NCBI GenBank assembly: GCA_947178045.1
Contig: CAMWWR010000069.1
Span: 1 to 7,891 of the forward strand
DNA length: 7,891 nt
Direction: 5' to 3'
Origin: an uncultured Clostridia bacterium
GTDB taxonomy: Bacteria; Bacillota; Clostridia; Lachnospirales; Lachnospiraceae
Shown here: one piece after another, positions 5,937-7,891 of the stretch
Numbering within the stretch: position 1 is the stretch's first letter
Layout: each line of letters opens with the position of its first letter
Notes under the pieces: model-generated
Database searches by the model: none
What the model was told of the DNA's origin: nothing
Seen by the model: the letters and a program-made list of their open reading frames with translations, nothing else
Program-made: the position numbers and the translations under genes

Positions 5937-6227
5937 GCCGCCTGAGGCCGAGTTTTTTGTTACAGTTCCGCCTTTGGCCTCTCTGTAACAAAAATGATGC
6001 ACAGAAATCGTGAAAAGCACGATTTCGCGCGTGAAATTTCGGGTTTTTATGAAAAAACGCATAAAAGCACCTCGCGGGAACAGAAGGCTGAATTGTAACC
6101 GATTTTTCGCTGCAGCCCGGCCATCGGCTCCGGTTGTACGGAGCGTCGGGACGAGGCTGACACGGGAGGAGGAGAAATTCCGGAGGCGCTTTTTTTCAGG
6201 TATGTACCGCGCGTCTGCTGCATAAAG
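5937..6227. other. Hairpin-rich gene-free stretch between the HD gene and spoIIID
   Basis: TTTTTGTTACAG (5954-5965) and CTGTAACAAAAA (5983-5994) form perfect 12-bp arms around 17 nt that contain a small GCC-TTT-GGC hairpin. GAAATCGTG (6004-6012) and CACGATTTC (6018-6026) form a 9-bp stem. The first hairpin has T's before and A's after the stem on both strands, so it is not a standard terminator. Open frames on both strands are strongly basic and lack ribosome binding sites; I do not accept them as genes. It could be a dispersed repeat, an untranslated leader of spoIIID or a small RNA; the sequence alone cannot decide. Confidence 0.45.
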
Positions 6228-6245
6228 TGTATAAACAAGTATACA
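6228..6245 (+). promoter_or_regulatory. Palindrome with a SpoIIID-type box just upstream of spoIIID
   Basis: TGTATA-N6-TATACA is a perfect 6-bp dyad ending 13 nt before the ATG and touching the AGGGTGG ribosome binding site (6245-6251). Inside it ATAAACAAGT (6231-6240) fits every position of the Bacillus SpoIIID consensus WWRRACARNY. Autoregulation is plausible, since B. subtilis SpoIIID controls its own gene; a degenerate 10-mer can also match by chance. Confidence 0.4.
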
Positions 6246-6258
6246 GGGTGGCTTTCTC

Positions 6259-6582
6259 ATGAAAACCAGTTCAAGGCAGCAGCATACGATTGCGGCCGGC
6301 TATTTAACATCCGCGAAGCACCGCCAGATCGAGGAGCGTGCGGCCATGGTGGCGCAATATATTGTGGAGAACAACGCGACAGTGCGGCAGGCGGCGAAGC
6401 AGTTCGGCATCAGCAAGAGCACAGTACATAAGGACATCACGGACCGCCTGCTCCCGGTTAATCCGGTGCTGGCAGAGCAGACGCGCCAGGTATTGAATCA
6501 GAATAAGTCGGAACGGCATATCCGCGGCGGAATGGCGACAAAGAAAATGTATGATTCAAAAAGGAAGCGCAGGACGGACTGA
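6259..6582 (+). CDS. spoIIID: Stage III sporulation protein D, mother-cell transcription regulator
   Basis: SpoIIID binds DNA in the mother cell during sporulation, repressing and activating genes of the sigma-E regulon before sigma-K takes over. The 107-residue product contains the whole conserved core: IEERAAMVAQYIVENNATVR (24-43), a helix-turn-helix at about 41-61 with GISKSTVHKDIT, then NPVLAEQTRQVL and KSERHIRGGMATKKMY, plus a basic tail (KRKRR) of the kind that contacts DNA beside the HTH. Usual SpoIIID length is about 85-95; here about 20 extra residues precede the core. No start codon lies between this ATG and the core, and AGGGTGG 7 nt upstream supports the start at 6259. It appears to be a single gene. 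The presence of SpoIIID indicates an endospore-forming lineage. Confidence 0.95.
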   Translation: MKTSSRQQHTIAAGYLTSAKHRQIEERAAMVAQYIVENNATVRQAAKQFGISKSTVHKDITDRLLPVNPVLAEQTRQVLNQNKSERHIRGGMATKKMYDSKRKRRTD

Positions 6583-6601
6583 TAATTTATAAAAATATAA
6601 T

Positions 6602-6629
6602 TTGCCTTTCCGATACGGGATGATATACA
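6602..6629 (+). promoter_or_regulatory. Possible promoter for the zinc-ribbon membrane gene
   Basis: TTGCCT (6602-6607), 16 bp, TATACA (6624-6629), giving a leader of about 100 nt that contains the inverted pair GGCCG (6680-6684) and CGGCC (6695-6699). The -10 region TATACAAT also resembles sigma-E -10 sequences, but no matching -35 is seen. The stretch 6583-6736 has no gene. Confidence 0.4.
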
Positions 6630-6736
6630 ATGATCAGTAATGGCAGAGGACGGATTGTTTTTGGCTGTGGCGCAACAACGGCCGCAGGAGCGGACGGCCC
6701 GCAGAATGCCAAATACATGTACGGATGAGGTGGATT

Positions 6737-7282
6737 ATGGTTTGCAGGGCCTGTGGGCGGATCATTGCGAATGAAAATGCGAATTTTTGCGAATATTGCG
6801 GTACGTCGGTGGACGGAAGAGGCGGGGATACGATTTTTGGCGGCGCGGACGCGCAGCAGGAGTATCGGTTCGGCTCCGCCGGGCCGGACCGGCGGGAAAA
6901 CGCCGGCTACGGCGGCCGCGAGGGCGGCGCAGAACGGCAGCAGAGCTATCCGGGCGCCGGAGGGCTGGTCGGGGTGCTGAGCGGAACGGCGGGTCTCGCC
7001 GAGGCGGAGCCGTCCATGTCCTTTGTGCACTGGATCGTGATAATGCTGCTGCCCTATATTCCGATGGTCGGAAGCATCGCCTATCTGGTGCTCCTGTTTG
7101 TATGGGCGTTCGGAAGGACGGCGAGCACGACGAGGAAGAACTGGGCGAGGGCCAATCTGCTTATGGCGGCGATTGGTCTTATTGTTATGCTCACGATGCT
7201 TCCGTCCCTGATGCAGATGCTCTCGGACGGTGATATCTCGAGCGTGCTGAATTCCCTGCTGAACGGCCGCACGCCGCAGTAG
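6737..7282 (+). CDS. Zinc-ribbon membrane protein of unknown function
   Basis: The 181-residue product begins MVCRACG with Cys3 and Cys6 and continues to FCEYCG with Cys18 and Cys21: a four-cysteine zinc ribbon of the kind found at the N-terminus of many clostridial membrane proteins. The ATG at 6737 was chosen over the in-frame ATG at 6725 because the ribbon starts there and GAGG sits at 6727-6730; the earlier start has no ribosome binding site. Residues 24-92 are a Gly/Ala/Arg-rich, probably disordered linker. Hydrophobic segments follow at about 97-124 (long enough for a hairpin, with Pro at 106 and 109) and 139-158, separated by a basic loop (RTASTTRKNWAR). The ribbon is presumably cytoplasmic. 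No catalytic motif is visible and the role is unknown. Coding-like sequence continues in the same frame beyond the stop (see 7319-7450). Confidence 0.8.
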   Translation: MVCRACGRIIANENANFCEYCGTSVDGRGGDTIFGGADAQQEYRFGSAGPDRRENAGYGGREGGAERQQSYPGAGGLVGVLSGTAGLAEAEPSMSFVHWIVIMLLPYIPMVGSIAYLVLLFVWAFGRTASTTRKNWARANLLMAAIGLIVMLTMLPSLMQMLSDGDISSVLNSLLNGRTPQ

Positions 7283-7318
7283 GAGGGAATCGAAATCGAG
7301 TGCTTTTTACCAGCATAG

Positions 7319-7450
7319 ATCTGCTTTCAGGTGTATGAGCTTTCGGAGGACGACTTCGCTTCGACCGGAGCTTATGACAGCGCGGCAGGCAGCACGGCCC
7401 CGGCCGACTCCCTGCCCGCCGCAGGGCAGACGGGTATAGATTTTTGTTGA
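7319..7450 (+). other. Coding-like segment beyond the zinc-ribbon gene, possible gene remnant
   Basis: In the same frame as the zinc-ribbon gene, after its TAG (7280-7282) and a second TAG (7316-7318), 43 codons run open to a TGA at 7448-7450. They read like real protein: VYELSEDDFASTGAYDSAAG, then an Ala/Pro-rich stretch and GQTGIDFC. AGGAGGG (7281-7287) followed by a GTG at 7300 would start a 12-codon peptide in another frame, which a shift could join to this segment. Options are a decayed C-terminal tail, a frameshifted small gene, or chance. Confidence is low. Confidence 0.3.
7412..7445 (+). terminator. Weak hairpin before the DegV gene
   Basis: CTGCCC (7412-7417) and GGGCAG (7424-7429) form a 6-bp GC stem with a 6-nt loop, but the run of five T's starts 11 nt later (7441-7445). 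It is a possible inefficient terminator of the zinc-ribbon transcript. Confidence 0.3.
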
Positions 7451-7473
7451 ATTCCGCAGATAAAAATGATAAA
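7444..7473 (+). promoter_or_regulatory. Possible promoter for the DegV gene
   Basis: TTGTTG (7444-7449), 18 bp, GATAAA (7468-7473) is the best candidate in the gap. Both hexamers deviate from consensus, so support is modest. Confidence 0.3.
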
Positions 7474-7508
7474 CTGAGAAAAACGATACAGGAAGTAGGT
7501 GGAGAAAT

Positions 7509-7891
7509 ATGAGTGAATATGTACTCAGCTGCTGTTCTACGGCCGACCTTACCGAGGAGCACTTCAGAGAACGCGATATCTCATACGTCTGTTTTCATTT
7601 TGAATTGAATGGAAAGGACTATCTCGACGATCTCGGGAAGACGATTCATTTCGATGAGTTTTACAGGGCGCTGCAGCAGGGCGCGTCGACGAAGACCTCG
7701 CAGGTCAATTCGGAGGAGTTTGAGCGCTATTTCGAAGCCTTTTTAAAGGAGGGCAGGGACGTTCTTCATGTCAGTCTGTCCTCCGGGATTTCCGGTGTGG
7801 TAAATTCGGCGATGATTGCCAAGAGGGCTCTGGAGGAACGCTATCCGGGACGCAGAATCCTCTTGGTGGATTCTCGGGGCGCGTCGTCCGG
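7509..7891 (+). CDS. DegV family protein (FakB-like fatty acid-binding), 5' part
   Basis: DegV/FakB proteins bind a fatty acid and present it to the FakA kinase, which makes acyl-phosphate for membrane phospholipid synthesis. Only the first 127 codons are inside the window; full-length members are about 280 residues. Family features are plain: CSTADL near the start (9-14), DDLGKTI (40-46), TKTSQVN (61-67), HVSLSSGISGVVNSA (87-101) and LLVDSRGAS near the edge. In the family the threonine/serine of the TSQ motif and the serine of SSG contact the lipid carboxylate, and both are present here. The ATG at 7509 is preceded by AGGTGGAG (7497-7504). The next genes are not visible, so the kinase partner and the exact lipid or other ligand are unknown. 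Confidence 0.93.
   Translation, partial: MSEYVLSCCSTADLTEEHFRERDISYVCFHFELNGKDYLDDLGKTIHFDEFYRALQQGASTKTSQVNSEEFERYFEAFLKEGRDVLHVSLSSGISGVVNSAMIAKRALEERYPGRRILLVDSRGASS

Noticed and set aside
5953..5994. Rho-independent terminator
   Set aside because: The stem is preceded by T's and followed by A's on both strands, the reverse of a terminator's U-tract arrangement.
6220..6247. Sigma-E-like promoter GCATAAA-N13-TATACAGG upstream of spoIIID
   Set aside because: Its start point would fall at about 6253, inside or after the AGGGTGG ribosome binding site, leaving the mRNA without it.
5892..6260. Minus-strand 122-codon frame and plus-strand 71-codon frame (6010-6225)
   Set aside because: Strongly basic, no ribosome binding sites, and they run through hairpins and promoter sequences.
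6587..7030. Minus-strand 147-codon frame
   Set aside because: Antisense to the zinc-ribbon gene and its leader, with Pro/Arg-rich content typical of antisense frames in GC-rich DNA.

Overview
The window looks like chromosome from a spore-forming, probably gut-associated member of the Clostridia (Lachnospiraceae-like). The evidence is a clear SpoIIID sporulation regulator, a choloylglycine (bile salt) hydrolase, a DegV-family lipid-binding protein, a clostridial-type HD-domain protein, strong AAGGAGG-type ribosome binding sites and moderately GC-rich DNA. Genus is inference only. No phage, plasmid, CRISPR, rRNA or tRNA feature is visible.

Layout. At the left edge a minus-strand trkA-like gene (K+ uptake regulator) is cut off by a stop at 24-26, apparently through a frameshift at the start of its second NAD-binding domain. 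A gene-free, repeat-rich stretch follows (801-1291). It holds a hairpin-forming dispersed repeat and a foldback element of about 203 bp with 28-bp near-perfect terminal inverted repeats. A consensus-like promoter just beyond that element drives an SRAP (HMCES/YedK-type) abasic-site shielding protein. Convergent to it is a small coiled-coil protein whose core is 12 near-identical heptads encoded by a 21-bp minisatellite. A plus-strand bile salt hydrolase with the full catalytic residue set comes next. It converges on a large minus-strand protein with an HD-GYP-like C-terminal domain, and the gap between them carries a second, more complex copy of the palindromic repeat.

Upstream of the HD gene, two back-to-back promoters overlap (5901-5936). 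To their right lies about 320 bp of hairpin-rich DNA without a convincing gene, and then spoIIID with a possible autoregulatory SpoIIID box. The right end holds a zinc-ribbon membrane protein, a short coding-like stretch in the same frame beyond its stop, and the first 127 codons of a DegV-family protein that runs off the window.

How the genes relate. Most look like separately transcribed single genes; no multi-gene operon or multi-component system is evident. The common threads are envelope, host and stress physiology (K+ homeostasis, bile deconjugation, fatty acid handling, DNA damage) and sporulation control. I found no convincing novel multi-gene system. The most interesting items are the mobile or foldback DNA, the palindromic repeat with compensatory changes, the heptad minisatellite gene, the interrupted trkA and the promoter architectures.
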